The notes: a model not told the origin generated them from the letters alone. Counted from the stretch's first letter, positions 22,189-34,277 are shown. The stretch: DNA of 64,000 nucleotides from Triglochin maritima (GCA_963682175.1 OY821787.1:18206501-18270500); one strand, 5' to 3'. Made by a program: numbers and translations.

Positions 22189-23440
22189 TCTCCCACTTGC
22201 ACAACAGCGCGATAACAACATGTCATCTGCTTTGTGTCCTCGACACATATCCATATATCCCTGATACATACAATATCACAATGGCAATATGTCACCTCTT
22301 TATGTGTCCCCGACACATATGTATATATCCCTGATACATACAACTACTCCTCTCTCCAAGTATACATCCACAATACGCAAGTCTCTCATCATGTATCCTC
22401 GACACACGACCATCTGTGTCCCCGACACATATACTCTTCCAATCATATGGACAAATGGGTCATGCGGCCGGTGATGCACCTGCAATTTAGGAGTCTAAAA
22501 CTAGAAACCTTACTAGAAGGCCAGGATGACAACATCCTCATAACATAACAAATAAGCAGTCAAAATGCACATCACAGTTCCCCAGGTTTACTCAGAAACT
22601 CACTTAACATGAACGGTATCTCGATCCCTCGGAGAGAATACCTTCTTGTCCTCAAGGTACTTGCTACTGTATCCAATACAGTTGGGTCAGCAAATACTTT
22701 TAGTGCACTCGAGTCAATATTTCCCTTCGCCCCAGACCACCATTACACTCAGAGTTGACTCCTTTCCCGAAGATGCCTCTTTAGACCGAATCTCTCATGG
22801 TCATAGATAACATCCCAAAGTAGTCACATCAACTCTTTGCTTCATGGTGTCGTCGAAGGTCACTGAGGGCAACTAATGACAATCAAGTCTTGGTCTCACA
22901 CAGTGAAGGAGCAGGGATCCATCCTTTCACTTCCAAATGGTCGCTCAGCACATGTTGGATGACAAACATGTTATGGTGGATCATACTGTACACAACAGTA
23001 TGTCTGTCTCTCAACACCATACAAGTCTTAGTCCAGTGGCACCCCATCTGCGTCTGACCCGAGCTTCATCATTGTTGCCTTAACACCATACAAGTGCCAC
23101 CTGGCGCCACATGTGATGCTCACACTTGGCTTCTATAGGTCACATGAATCGTGGGAACATTCATGTCAATCCTCACCAACATAGAGAATCTCATCTTCAT
23201 TCCTAATCAAGGCGACTATCCTATCATGAACTGCTCTGGATCTATCATACAAGATCTCCTCATGATCAGTCACATCTCTGCTCGTTATAAAAGCGCCAGA
23301 GGCGAATGCTCGTGTGAGTTAGCATTCTTCAGCCTATTGACAGAATAATATTTTATGCTAGAACAACTACATCAACCAAACAGATATAGTCGAAAGGAAA
23401 ACACAATCACTCATAAAAGGAAGTTAAACATGTCAATGCA
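22189..23440 (-). other. 3' non-coding region of copia B element 2
   Basis: Close copy of 14745-15998, with the same purine tract next to the LTR, hairpin array at 22233-22429 and no gene. Confidence 0.75.
22233..22429 (-). repeat. Hairpin array in the 3' region of element 2
   Basis: Four hairpins: 22233-22247, 22303-22317, 22392-22406 and 22415-22429. Three pair perfectly. 22392-22406 has an A-C mismatch on the plus strand that becomes a G-U wobble in the sense (minus-strand) RNA. Confidence 0.8.
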
Positions 23441-24986
23441 TCAAAGTCTGTGTAAGCCTAAGGACTTCACATGAGACACAAACGAGTCCTTAGCTATAGC
23501 CTTGGTAAGAGGGTCGGCTACCATAAGACTAGTAGACACATGTCTTAACACAACTTCCTTTCTCGCTATAATGTCCTTCACAAAGTGCTCCATGCTTGGG
23601 TTGGACTGGTATCGACTCACCATGCCCACAACATAACAAATGTCTGGCCTAGTATACATCATAGAGTACATGAGGCTTCCTACAACATTGGAGTATGGAA
23701 CCTTGTCTCAGGATGTTTATCAAGGCTCAAGTGCAAACCCTTCTCAATAAGAGTGTCGATTGGTTTGCATTTGCCCATATGGTATTTCTTCAAGATGTTG
23801 TTAATATAAGTCTCTTGGACCTATTTCTAACTATCTTGACACCAAGGACGTAGCTAGCTTCACCCATGTCCTTCATATCAAACGTGGAGGACAACCACTA
23901 TTTAGTGGATTTCAGCAACTCTTTGCTATTGCCAGCCATGAGTATGTCATCAACATACAAGGTCAGAATGACAAAATTACCATTGGATCTCTTAACGTAT
24001 ACACAGTGATCTTCCTCAAGCATAGAGAACGCATTCTCTGATATAGCTTTATGGAAGCCAATGTTCCAATGTCTAGACGCTTGTTTTAAGCCATACAAGG
24101 ACTTATTGAGCTTGCACACTTTGCGTTCTTGTCCTTTGACTTCAAAACCTTGAGGTTGATCCATATAGATCTCCTCCTCAAGTTCTCTATTGAGAAAATA
24201 AGTCTTTACATCCATTTGGTAAAGCTCTAAGTTCATCTGAGATACAATAGCTAGTAGAAGGCGGATGGAGGCAAACCTAACCACGGGTCAAAAGGTTTCC
24301 TCAAAATCCACGCATTCTCTTTAGCTGTAGCCTTTAGCTACCAGTCTAGCCTTGAATCTATCAATAGATCCATCTGCCTTCCTCTTAATCTTGAGGATCC
24401 ACTTGGCCCCAATGGCCTTTCGGTTCGGCGGTAAGTCGACCAAGTCCCAGACTCGATTATCTTTCATCGACTCCAACTCTTCTTTTATAGCTTCTAACCA
24501 CTCTTTCGCATTTGGACCATCGAAAGCCTCTTTCAAGGTGTTCGGTTCTTGCTCATCGATTACTGTCATCCCAGATGATTCATAATCAATTTCTTCTTGA
24601 GCTATCATAAGGGCCTCTTCCTCTAAGCGAAACCACCTACGAGGAATGAGTCCGCGATTACTTTGACGCAGATGGGTATCTGATGGCTCATCCTCCGTGA
24701 GAGCGATCGGATCCTCAGCATTGCTGCTCCCACTAGGATTGACTGGTGGAACCTCATGTTCAACTTCCAGATCCTGATCCCGTGGAGTGGCAATGTCCTT
24801 ATCTTGTTGTTCAAAGAAGTCCACTGACTCTTTGATAGCTCCAGGAAGAGTTGGAAAAACATTTTCCAAGAATGTGGCATCCCTAGACTCCAGTTCCGTC
24901 CTTCTTTCATTCTCGTCTAACTCGATAAAAACATAACTTTTGGAGAGATTCCTGTATTTTACAAAGATACACTTTTTCCCTCTAGG
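23441..24986 (-). pseudogene. Copia B element 2: linker, RT and RNase H-less C-terminus
   Basis: 24321-24869 carries the linker and early RT blocks ([32 protein letters not shown]). 23898-24284 carries LYQMDVKT, NKSLYGLKQASRHWN and an intact LYVDDILMAGNS. A 22-bp deletion between two copies of AAGTCTCTTG near 23812 removes part of the following block. 23441-23671 is the terminal block in which EH joins directly to FVKDIIARKEVV, with RNase H absent as in elements 1 and 3. Stops and frameshifts lie near 24320 and in the segment next to the RNase H join. Confidence 0.85.
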
Positions 24987-26065
24987 TCATAGTTTTCCAT
25001 ATCGGTGACTAGTAGAATGAATGTATGCCGCGCATCCCCAAGGATGCAGCAGACTAAAATCAGGCTTCCGTCGTGTCCATAACTCATATGGAGTTGAGGG
25101 AACCGATTTTCTTGGAACTCTATTGAGGATATAGGCAGCAATCATTAGAGCATCTCCCCAAAACAAAATTGGCAAGCTCACATGCGCCATCATGGATCTA
25201 ACCATGTCTAGCAACGTTCTATTCCTTCTCTCGGCAACACCATTTTGCTGAGGAGTATAAGGCATAGTGAGTTCTCTAGATATCCCCTTTTCATCACATA
25301 ACTCCTTGAACATTATGGAGAGATACTCCCCACCTCTGTCTGTTCTGAGAGTTTTTATCTTATTATCCAATTGATTCTCTACCAAGCTCATGAATTTCTT
25401 AAAGCATTCTAGAGCTTCTGACTGGGGAGAAATATGATAAATACGACCATATCTAGTGTAGTCATCAATAAATGTGATGAAGTAACTTTGTCCATTTCTA
25501 GTACGCACATTCAAAGGTCCATAAATATCCGAGTGAATTAGTTCTAAAGGAGAAGTAGCCCTAATGGCTTTTCCGAATGGTTTTCTAGTTGCCTTTCCAG
25601 CTAGACAAGATTCACAGGTCGGCAATTCAAATTTGGAGCATTCTCCTAATACCCCTCATTTGCCAACCTATTCATCCGGTCAACACCAATGTGACATAGT
25701 CTAGCATGCCACATAACTGAATCATTATTCATGAAACTTTGACTCATAAAGGCACTAGTGTTATGATTGAAATCATAAATTGCGTCCAACACAATAAAAC
25801 CGTCTAAAAGAAAGGCACGTCCATAATAAATGTTAGCAAGGTATAAACCCATATCATTGTTCTCAAAAACAACTTTAAAACAATGTCTCATCAAAACAAC
25901 AACAGAAATAATATTTCGCCGTATAGCTGGTGCATACAACACGTTGGGAAGTAATAGGATCCGGCCACTTCGCAAAGCCACTCTGCATGTGCCAACTCCA
26001 AGAACTTCAATGCTAGTGTTGTTCGCCATGTTTATTCGCCTCCCACTTGGAACACGGCGATATTC
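24987..26065 (-). pseudogene. Copia B element 2: integrase and pre-integrase block
   Basis: 24987-25625 holds [56 protein letters not shown] and YELWT; the three catalytic acids are present. It ends in a TGA within the block after YGKL. 25646-26065 holds VLYAPAIRRNIISV and HARLCHIGVDRM, separated by a 1-bp deletion near 25657 from the integrase. Upstream, coding sequence stops abruptly at about 26066, where 5' leader sequence begins: the protease active site, zinc knuckle and all of gag are missing. Confidence 0.85.
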
Positions 26066-26999
26066 TACTCTAGATGCGTGCTCATATTGAAAAATGCTAA
26101 ATAAACAAGCATATATACGAAATTCCAGCAAACATGAGATCTAGTCATGCATGTACACGAATCAGAGATAAAAACATTTGATCCATCCATGCAATCCGAC
26201 ATGCATGATGATATACAAATGACATACAAACATTATCATCTAATTCAAGCATGAAAAAATATCAGAGAATTAATCTACTGATTATCATATAAAACATGCA
26301 CAAAAACATAAGATCATCATGATAGGGTTAACACAAATTTCATGTATACATGCTCAAAGACTAGAATAAATAATATCTAACCCTAATTCGGAAAAAATCA
26401 GGAAAAATAGACATCTGATTTCATGTATACATGTGCATGATTTAGAAGAATCAACATGGAAAATAGCTTCTGATTTTATGTACTAAATGCGACAGAAAAA
26501 CAGAATTTTGGTCACATCTATGTATGTGCAATGATAGGAGAGCAACATATCATATTGGCTCGAAATAAAATCAGGAAAAATTCATCTTAAACCATGCATA
26601 CATGCGCAAGAATGGAGGAGAAAAATCCAAACCTAGATGCAAGCTCTAATGAACCAAAACATGCGCAACAAGTAGAGTCTAGTCTAATCCCTAATCGCAT
26701 GTTAGAAAGAACTCAGCAAACATGCACCACTTATATCTCTAAATGAACGATCATATTATTTCATTTAAAGATAAAAAAACTTCTGAGTTTTCATTTCCAG
26801 AATATCAAAAAACGAATTTGAAAGAAAAAAACATGAACAATCAACATATATAACATGCACATCATGTAAATAAGCAATGCTGATTTTTCTGTTATCTTTC
26901 TATCTCCAAAAAACATAACCACCAAATTTTCATCTCAAATCAGATTATCATGAAACAAAAATTCGTCAAGCATGGTGAGGATTCGAAGGTAACCGAGAT
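26066..26999 (-). other. Shortened 5' leader of copia B element 2
   Basis: Corresponds to 20972-21922 of element 1. The junction at about 26066 fuses leader to pol and implies a deletion equal to about 2.3 kb of element 1 (18645-20972). Non-coding. Confidence 0.75.
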
Positions 27000-27012
27000 A
27001 GCTCTGGTACCA
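27000..27012 (-). promoter_or_regulatory. Primer-binding site of element 2
   Basis: TGGTACCAGAGC on the minus strand, next to the LTR at 27014. Confidence 0.7.
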
Positions 27013-27013
27013 A

Positions 27014-27398
27014 TGTTAGCAAACAACGATTCTACAGGTTCAGGAGTACCTTTCTTGGAGAGAACCTGTGGCAGCGGAAGGAAGATCGGAGGTCACCTTA
27101 CGGAATCCTTTTCAGCGGTCGGACTCCTACTCTCTTGGAGAAGGAGCGTGAGTCCGCAACCCAAGAGTCCACGGAATGAGCTTGGTGGAGGTGGAGGGAC
27201 GAAATGGGAAAAAGAGAGAAGGTGGCGGCTAGAGTGGGTGGAGGCTAGGGTTTGTACACTTGTTGTTCCATCCAATGGGTGACTCCCCTCCTTATATAGA
27301 TGACTCCACCCTAAACCCTTAAATGTGTAGTCCAATAGGGACGCACCATGTGTCAGTGCTTTGGGCAAATATCTTATTAATCCTAGATTAATCCAATA
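27014..27398 (-). repeat. Copia B LTR (5' LTR of element 2)
   Basis: 385 bp, full-length relative to 14362-14744. On the plus strand it starts TGTTAGCAAACAACG and ends ATCCAATA, directly followed by the purine part of a satellite monomer. Confidence 0.85.
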
Positions 27399-27828
27399 AG
27401 AAGGAGAAGAAGAGAGAGGATAACGAGAAGGGAAGGAGAGGAGCGGAGGGAAGATGAGAAGGAGGGGGAACACCTTCTCTCTCTATCTCCTCCTTCCCTT
27501 CATTGCTTCTCTTCTCGTTCTCTCTCTCCTTTCTCCTCTCCCCTTCTCCCTCTTCTCCTCTCTCCTATCCTCTTCTCTTCCCTCATCTTTGTTTTATCAC
27601 TCACCCCTTTTTCACTCCTCCTCTCCCCTTCTCTTTCTCCTTATCGCTCTCCTCCTCTCCCGTTTCGTCTCTCCTCCTCTATCTCTCTCTCACTCCTTCT
27701 CTCTCCCATTTTCTATATCTACCCTCCCTTCTCTATCTCGTTCCCTTCCCTAGTCCCTCTTCTCCACCTTTCCTTCTCTATCCTCTTCTCATTCTCTCGC
27801 CCTCTCGTTCAATCTCTCCTCCTCTCTC

Positions 27829-27861
27829 CTTCTTCTTCTTCTTCTTCTTCTTCTTCTTCTT
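27829..27861 (+). repeat. (CTT)11 microsatellite in the satellite monomer
   Basis: Eleven CTT units followed by TTTCTTCTC. The same position has only about four units at 30182 and twelve at 48190. Confidence 0.85.
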
Positions 27862-29701
27862 TTTCTTCTCTCTCCCCCTCTTCTCCCTCTCTTCCTCTCC
27901 TCCGCTCTCTCTACTTCTCCTCTTATCCTCCGTCTCCTCCCGTCCCCTCCCTCTTCTCCTTCTACCTCTCTCTCCTTCTCCTCTTATCCCCCCGTCTCCT
28001 CTCATTCCCTCTCTAGTGTCCTTTTTTCTCTCACCATCCATTCTTTATCTTGTCATCACCCTCTCGTTCACCTCCCTCTCTCCTCTCTCCTTCTCCCTCT
28101 TCTCATCTTTCTCTCCTCTTATCTTTCCTCTATTCTTTCCCCATCTCTATCTCCCTCTTATCCGTCTCCTTCTTATACCTCTCCCCCACTCACTCCTACT
28201 CCTCTCGCTCTCTCTCCCTTCTTCTCCCTCCTCTCTCTTCCCTTCTATCCCTCCTCTCTCTCCTCTTCCTTATTCTCTCCTCTCTCCCTATCCATATCCC
28301 GCTTCTCTTTTCTCTGTCTCTATCCTTCTCTCTGTCTCTCCCTTCTCTTTGTCTTCTCTACCTCCCTCTCCTCTCCTCTTCTCCCTCTTCCCATCTTCCC
28401 TCCTCTCTCCTCTCTCATTGTCATTATCCTTCCCCCTTCCAATTTTCTCTCTCCTTCTCTGTCTTTCTCTCTCTTCTCTCCCTCCCTCTTTTATCCCTCT
28501 CTCTTTATCTCTCTCTACTCTCTCCTTCTTCGTCTCTCCTTTCTCTCGCTTCTCCTTTTCTCCCTCTCAATCTCTCTCCTCTCCCATCTCACTCTCCGTC
28601 TCTTCCTTCTATCTGTATTTATCACACTACCTCTCAACCCCTCTCTCTTCTTTCCTTTACCTCTCTCCTTCTCTCCCACTCTTCCCTCTTCTCCTTCTCT
28701 CTTCTCCCTCTCCTCATCTCTACCTCCCTCGTATTCCCTCTCCTTCTCCTCTCCCTTCCTTCTTATCCCTCTCTCCTTATCCTTCTTTCTTCTTCTTCTC
28801 TCTCCCCCTCTTCCTATCCTTCTCTATCCTCCTCTTTCCCTTCTCCTCCCCTCTCTCGGTCTCTCCCCCTCTGTCCTTCTATCCCACTCATTCTCCCTCT
28901 CCCCTCTACTTCCCCTCTCTCTCTTCTCTCTTCCTCTTCTCTCCTCTTTCCCTCTCTCGTTCCCTCTTTCTCCCGCCTCTTCCCTCTTCTCCTTCATTCC
29001 CTATCTCCCTCTTATCCTCTTCTCCACTCCCTCCTTCTCTCGCTCTCTCTCTTCCTTCTTCTTTGTCCTCTCTCCTTGTCCCTCTACTTCTCTCGCTTCA
29101 CCTTTTCTCTCCCTTTCCCTTCTTTATCCTCTCTTCCTTCTCCTCCTCTTTCCTCTACTCTATTCTCCTCCTCTCTCCCTCTTCCCTCTCTCTATACTCT
29201 TCTTATCCTCTTTTCTCCACTCTCATCTCTGCCTTCTTTACTATCTCTCATTCTCGCTCTCCGTCTCTCTTCTCTCTCCTTCCCCTCTCTCTTTTCTTCT
29301 CCCTCTCCTCTCTTCTCTACCTCTCCCCTCCTTGTCCCTCTCTCTTTCCCTCTCTCTCCTTATCTCGTATTCTCTCTCGTTCTCCCTCTTATCCACTTTC
29401 TCTTCTCCTTTTCACTCGTTCCCTCTCCTCTTATCCTCTCTCCTCCTCTCTTCTTCTACTCTCTCCCTCTCCTTCTCTCGCTCACTTCTCCTTTTCCCCT
29501 CTCCTCTCTCCCTTCTCTCTCTACTCTCCCTTCTCTATCTCCTCTCTCCTTCTCTATCTCTCTACCCTTCTCCATCTCCTCTTCTCTCGTTTCCTCTCTC
29601 CTTCCCTATAGTCCTTCTCTCTTCCCTCTTTTCCTCTCTCTCTCTCTCTCTCTCTCCTCTTCCCTCTTCTCCTTCTATATCTCCCTCTTACCCTCTCCTT
29701 C

Positions 29702-29828
29702 TCTCGTTATCCTTACATGGAGAGAAGGAAGGAAGAGAGGAGCGAGAGGGGGAGAAGGAGAAGAAGAGAGAGGATAACGAGAAGGGAAGGACAGGAGCGG
29801 AGGTAATAAGAGAAGGAGGGGGAACACC
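29702..29828. repeat. Strand-switch patch with inverted repeat
   Basis: The plus strand changes from pyrimidines to purines for about 115 bp (29714-29828). A 12-bp exact inverted repeat flanks part of it: TCTCGTTATCCT at 29702-29713 and AGGATAACGAGA at 29771-29782, with a 57-base loop. Equivalent patches are at 27399-27474 (partial), 41622-41687 (altered), 42492-42606, 47741-47855 and 50127-50240. Confidence 0.85.
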
Positions 29829-32090
29829 TTGTCTCTCTATCTCCTCCTTCCCTTCGTTGCTCCTCTTCTCGTTCTCTCTCTCCCTTCTCCCCTCGCCTTC
29901 TCCCTCTTCTCCTCTCTCCTATCCTCTTCTCTTCCCTCATCTTTGTTTTATCACTCACCCCCTTTTCTCTCCTCCTCTCCCTTTCTCTTTCTCCTTATCG
30001 CTCTCCTCCTCTCTCGTTTCGTCTCTCCTCCTCTATTTCTCTCTCGCTCCTTCTCTCTCCCATTCTCTATCTCTACCCTCCCTTCTCTATCTCGTTCCCT
30101 TCCCTAGTCCCTCTTCTCCACCTTTCCTTCTCTATCCTCTTCTCATTCTCTCGCTCTCTCGTTCAATCTCTCCTCCTCTCTCCTTCTTCTTCTTCTTTTT
30201 CTTCTCTCTCCCCCTCTTCTCCCTCTCTTCCTCTCCTCCGCTCTCTCTACTTCTCCACTCTCTCTCTCCTCTTATCCTTTGTTTCCTCCCGTCCCCTCCC
30301 TCTTCTCCTTCTCCCTCTCTCTCCTTCTCCTCTTATCCATCCGTCTCCTCTCATCCCCTCCCTAGTGTCCTTTTTTCTCTCACCGTCCCTTCTTTATCTT
30401 GTCATCTCTGTCTCGTTCACCTCATGCTCTCCTCTCTACTTCTCCGTCTTCTCATCTCTCTCTCCCTTTATCTTTCCTCTCTTCTTTCCCCACCTCTATC
30501 TCCCTCTTATCCGTCTCCTTCTTATACCTCTCCCCCACTCACTCCTTCTACTCCTCTCGCTCTCTCTCCCTTCTTCTCCCTCCTCTCTCTTCCCTTCTAT
30601 CCCTCCTCTCTCTCCTCTTCCTTATTCTCTCCTCTCTCCTTATCCATATCCCGCTTCTCTCTTCTCTGTCTCTATCCTTCTCTCTGTCTCTCCCTTCTCC
30701 TTGTCTTCTCTACCTCCCTCTCCTCTCCTCTTCTCCCTCTTCCCGTCTTCCCTCCTCTCTCCTCTCTCATTGTCATTATCCTTCCCCCTTCTAATTTTCT
30801 CTCTCCTTCTCTGTCTTTCTCTCTCTTCTCTCCCTCCCTCTTTTATCCCTCTCTCTATATCTCTCTCTACTCTCTCCTTCTTCTTCTCTCCTTTCTCTCG
30901 CTTCTCCTTTTCTCCCTCTCAATCTCTCTCCTCTCCCTTCTCTCCCTCCGTCTCTTCCTTCTATCTGTATCTATCACACTACCTCTCAACCCCTCTCTCT
31001 TCTCTTCTTCACCTCTCTCCTTCTCTCCCACTCTTCCCTCTTCTCCTTCTCTCTTCTCCCTCTCCTCATCTCTACCTCCCTCGTATTCCCTCTCCTTCTC
31101 CTCTCCCTTCCTTCTTATCCCTCTCTCCTTATCCTTCTTTCTTCTTCTTCTCTCTCCCCTCTTCCTATCCTTGTCTGTCCTCCTCTTTCCCGTCTCATCC
31201 TCTCTCTCAATCTCTCCCCCTCTCTCCTTCTATCCCACTCCTTCTCTCCTTATCTCTTCTCCATCTCCCCTCTACTTCCCCTTTCTCCTTTGTCTCTCTT
31301 CCTCTTCTCTCCTCCTTCCCTCTCTTCTCTAACTCTCTCGTTCCCTCTCTTAGGCCTCTTCCCTCTTCTACTTCATTCCCTATCTCCCTCTTATCCTCTT
31401 CTCCACTCCCTCCTTCTCTCACTCTCTCTTCCTTCTTCTTTGTCCTCTCTCCTTGTCCCTCTACTTCTCTCGCTTCTCCTTTTCTCTCCCTTTCCCTTCT
31501 TTATCATCTCTTCCTTCTCCTCCTCTCTCCTCTACTCTATTCTCCCCCTCTCTCCCTCTTCCTTTTCTCTATACTCTTCTTAACCTCTTTTCTCCACTCA
31601 CATCTCTGCCTTCTCTACTATCTCTCATTCTCGCTCTCTGTCTCTCTTCTCTCTCCTTCCCCTCTCTCTTTTCTTCTCCCTCTCCTCTCTTCTCTACCTC
31701 TCCCCTCCTCGTCCCTCTTCTTCTTCTCTTCGTCTCCTTCTTCTCCCCCTCTCCTTCTTCTCTCCGCCCTCTCCCTCTTGCCCCTCTCTCTTTCCCTCTC
31801 TCTCCTCATCTCGTATTCTCTCTCGTTCTCCCTCTTATCCACTTTCTCTTCTCCTTCTCACTCATTCCCTCTCCGCTTATCCTCTCTCCTTCTCTCTTCT
31901 TCTACTCTCTCCCTCTCCTTCTCTCACTCGCTTCTCCTTTTCCCCTCTCCTCTCTCCCTTCTCTCTCTACTCTCCCTTCTCTATCTCCTCTTCTCTCATT
32001 TCCTCTCTCCTTCCCTATTCTCCATCTCTCTTCCCTCTTTTCCTCTCTCTCTCCTCTGCCCTCTTCTCCTTTTATATCTCTATTGTTAGC

Positions 32091-32732
32091 AAACCCGATG
32101 TCTCGTATGCTCTAAGCGTGACAAGTCGTCACCAATCCAATGCAGGTCCTGAGCATTGGACTGCGGTCAAGAATGTCCTGAAGTACCTTAACCGGACTAA
32201 GGATAAGATTCTTGTTTATGGAGGACAAAGGGAATTGATTTCTGAGGGTTACTCGGATGCGAGTTTCATGAGTGATCCAGACGATAGAAGGTCGCAATCA
32301 GGATACGTCTTCCTTCTGAATGGTGGAGCTGTGAGTTGGCGTAGTTGGAAGCAAAGCACTACGGCCGACTCAACCACTGCTTCCGAAGTAATGGCTGTCG
32401 CTGAAGCGAGCAAGGAAGGAGTGTGGATTAAGAAGTTCCTTGAAGAGCTTGGAGTAGTTCCCTCGAGCGAGGGACCAATAGAGCTATTTTGCGACAATAG
32501 TGCATCTATCTCGCAAATCAAGGATCCCAAATCACACCACAAAGTGAAGTACATGGATCGTAAGTACTTCGTGACGCGTGACCTCATCGACGAAGGCAAA
32601 ATAAATCTGTTATGGGTGGACACCAACAACAACACAGCTGATCCATTCACAAAACCCTTATCCCAAGCCAAGGGCGAAATGCATTTCGAGTCCATGGGAT
32701 TGAGGAACCATGTAGATTGGCTTGATGATTGA
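32091..32732 (+). pseudogene. Copia A: duplicated RNase H end of pol
   Basis: The frame continues from KPDVSYAL at the junction to the stop at 32730-32732. It holds the end of the RT region and a complete RNase H: EGYSDASFMSD, TASEVMAVAEASKEGVW, LFCDNSASI and NTADPFTKPL. Only about two substitutions separate it from 39232-39873. The start is lost at the satellite junction, so it is a fragment without its own promoter. Confidence 0.88.
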
Positions 32733-32816
32733 TATATAATGGGGTTTACCCTAGTTATTATTGTTTTATGCATTGAGTATGTATGAGAAAAAAAACTTTA
32801 ATAACAAGTGGGAGAT

Positions 32817-34276
32817 TGAAGGGAATGTGTTCTGAAAGTTTTACTTTTAAATGTCAATTATTATGAATTGAATGAGAAATCATTTTGTTCCTTGTTTATG
32901 TTATTCGTCTTTTGGAAGTGCTGAGGAAGAGGGTCTTGGTCCTTAACCGTAGAGCTCTAAAAGATATTGGTTTACATAAAACAAAAGAGATTCGCAATCA
33001 TAGTAATTAACATGGGACATTAATTACCGAGTTAAGATTGTCGTGTTTGGTCATAGATCATTGTAGCTCTACAAGTGAGTGACAACACGGGTATGCAAAA
33101 GAGGAGAATATTACTTTTGTATACTGAATAGACCTAATAAGTAAAATATTATAGAAATGTGTTTCTGTGTCATTAATATTTTACTGTGTCTTTGGTCCTT
33201 TGATATGAGACTTATATCTGATCACTTAAGGAATACTTAATTAGATCAGTGTCTTGAACTATCGATAAGTGTAGTGTAAAGGCATTGGTTGGTTAAGTAC
33301 AACTTTTGTTGGAGAAGATAGTTAGTCAAAAGACTATCATTGCCCTCTTAATTGAGTGATGATATTAGTGGGCCCCTTGATAAAGCAAAGTTATAATGTG
33401 CACAATGTGATATGAGTTAAGTCACATATTTATAACTAGCTTAAAGAGATCAAGAAATGAATACTAATACAAAGATGACACAATACTACTTTCTGTGTAT
33501 TCTTAATATCATGAGGCAAGGGACGGACACAAGTGGTGCACTCCATCACTAATTGGATCGGGGTTTGGTTCGAGTGGAATTAAGACATCTAACTAATTGG
33601 GAGCTATAATGTGTAGCTAGATACCGCTTATAGCTTGATAATACAGAATTAATTTAAGAATTAATTAGATCATGCATGGAATTGGTCCATAATTGATTTA
33701 ATTCGTGGCTAATATTATTTATTATTAAATAATGGATGGTTAGATGGAATTTTGCATGAAATCATGGGCAAGAGGTTGCACATGAATAGGTAATTTGGAG
33801 AGAACTTATAAATACAAGTTATCTCATTACCTCCTTAGTTGAATTAATTCATTGTTTTTCATGCAAAATCTCTCTCCTTAATTCTCCACGAAATTTCCAC
33901 AAATTCTTAAGTTTAGATTTAGTTTCAAGAGGTCATCTTCTCAAGGAAACTAAAGGGGTTAGTAATTGGATTCTAAACTCTATTGGAGATCGAGAGGCTA
34001 GCTCTTCTCTCTCCAATCTCGTTTAGAGTTTGGTGAAATCTCGTAGGCATCCGGCGCAGCAACAAGCATCCACAGCGTCTCCGAATCTTCAAGAAGTTTT
34101 AGAGAACTTCTATGTATGAATTTCGTAGACTCATGTTTGTTTTAATAAGTTTTTAAAACTAGTTATTGAAACAAACCAATACATGCATGAAATAAATCGT
34201 AGAAAATTGTAGATGATTCTTATTATACATAAAAATTTCGAAAATATATATGTATAATTAAACATGAAATCCAACA
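32817..34276 (+). repeat. Copia A LTR (5' LTR of the full interior)
   Basis: 1460 bp, from TGAAGGGAATG to ATCCAACA, preceded by the purine tract AAGTGGGAGAT and followed by a primer site. Compared with the 3' LTR it lacks about 590 bp after TATAGCTTG (33637), including the whole GGTCGACCG array. Over the shared first 820 bp I count about a dozen differences. Confidence 0.88.
33807..33814 (+). promoter_or_regulatory. TATA box of the copia A LTR
   Basis: TATAAATA, also at 41536-41543 in the other LTR. A start of transcription some 30 bp downstream would be usual. Confidence 0.55.
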
Positions 34277-34277
34277 G

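Larger units (their letters stand above)
14362..27398 (-). mobile_element. Tandem pair of copia family B elements sharing an LTR
   Basis: On the minus strand: LTR (27014-27398), element 2 interior (22189-27013), shared LTR (21937-22188), element 1 interior (14745-21936), LTR (14362-14744). Each interior is preceded by a Met-tRNA-type primer site and followed by a purine tract. The outer flanks (ATCTA on the left, AGAAG on the right) do not match, so the array is not one simple insertion with target duplication; recombination or loss at one side is likely. The right end sits inside a satellite monomer. Both interiors share a 24-bp deletion relative to element 3, so they come from one sublineage. 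Confidence 0.85.
27399..32083. repeat. Homopyrimidine macrosatellite, block S1
   Basis: About 4.7 kb in which the plus strand is almost only C and T, with isolated A or G. It contains one complete monomer (27475-29828, about 2354 bp between equivalent points) and most of the next. Each monomer carries the same order of landmarks: a purine patch, TTTGTTTTATCACTCACCCC, TTCCCTAGTCCCTCTTCTCC, a CTT tract, CTAGTGTCCTTTTTTCTC, ATTGTCATTATCCTTCCCCC, and TCTCGTTATCCTTACATGG. The long open frames here (702, 666 and 575 codons) exist because TAA, TAG and TGA all need a purine. It ends at 32083, where copia A begins. Confidence 0.9.

Noticed and set aside
27399..27474. Whether the purine stretch after the copia B LTR is a polypurine tract of the element
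   Set aside because: The same sequence is found at every satellite patch (29714, 42492, 47741, 50127) without an LTR, so it belongs to the satellite.
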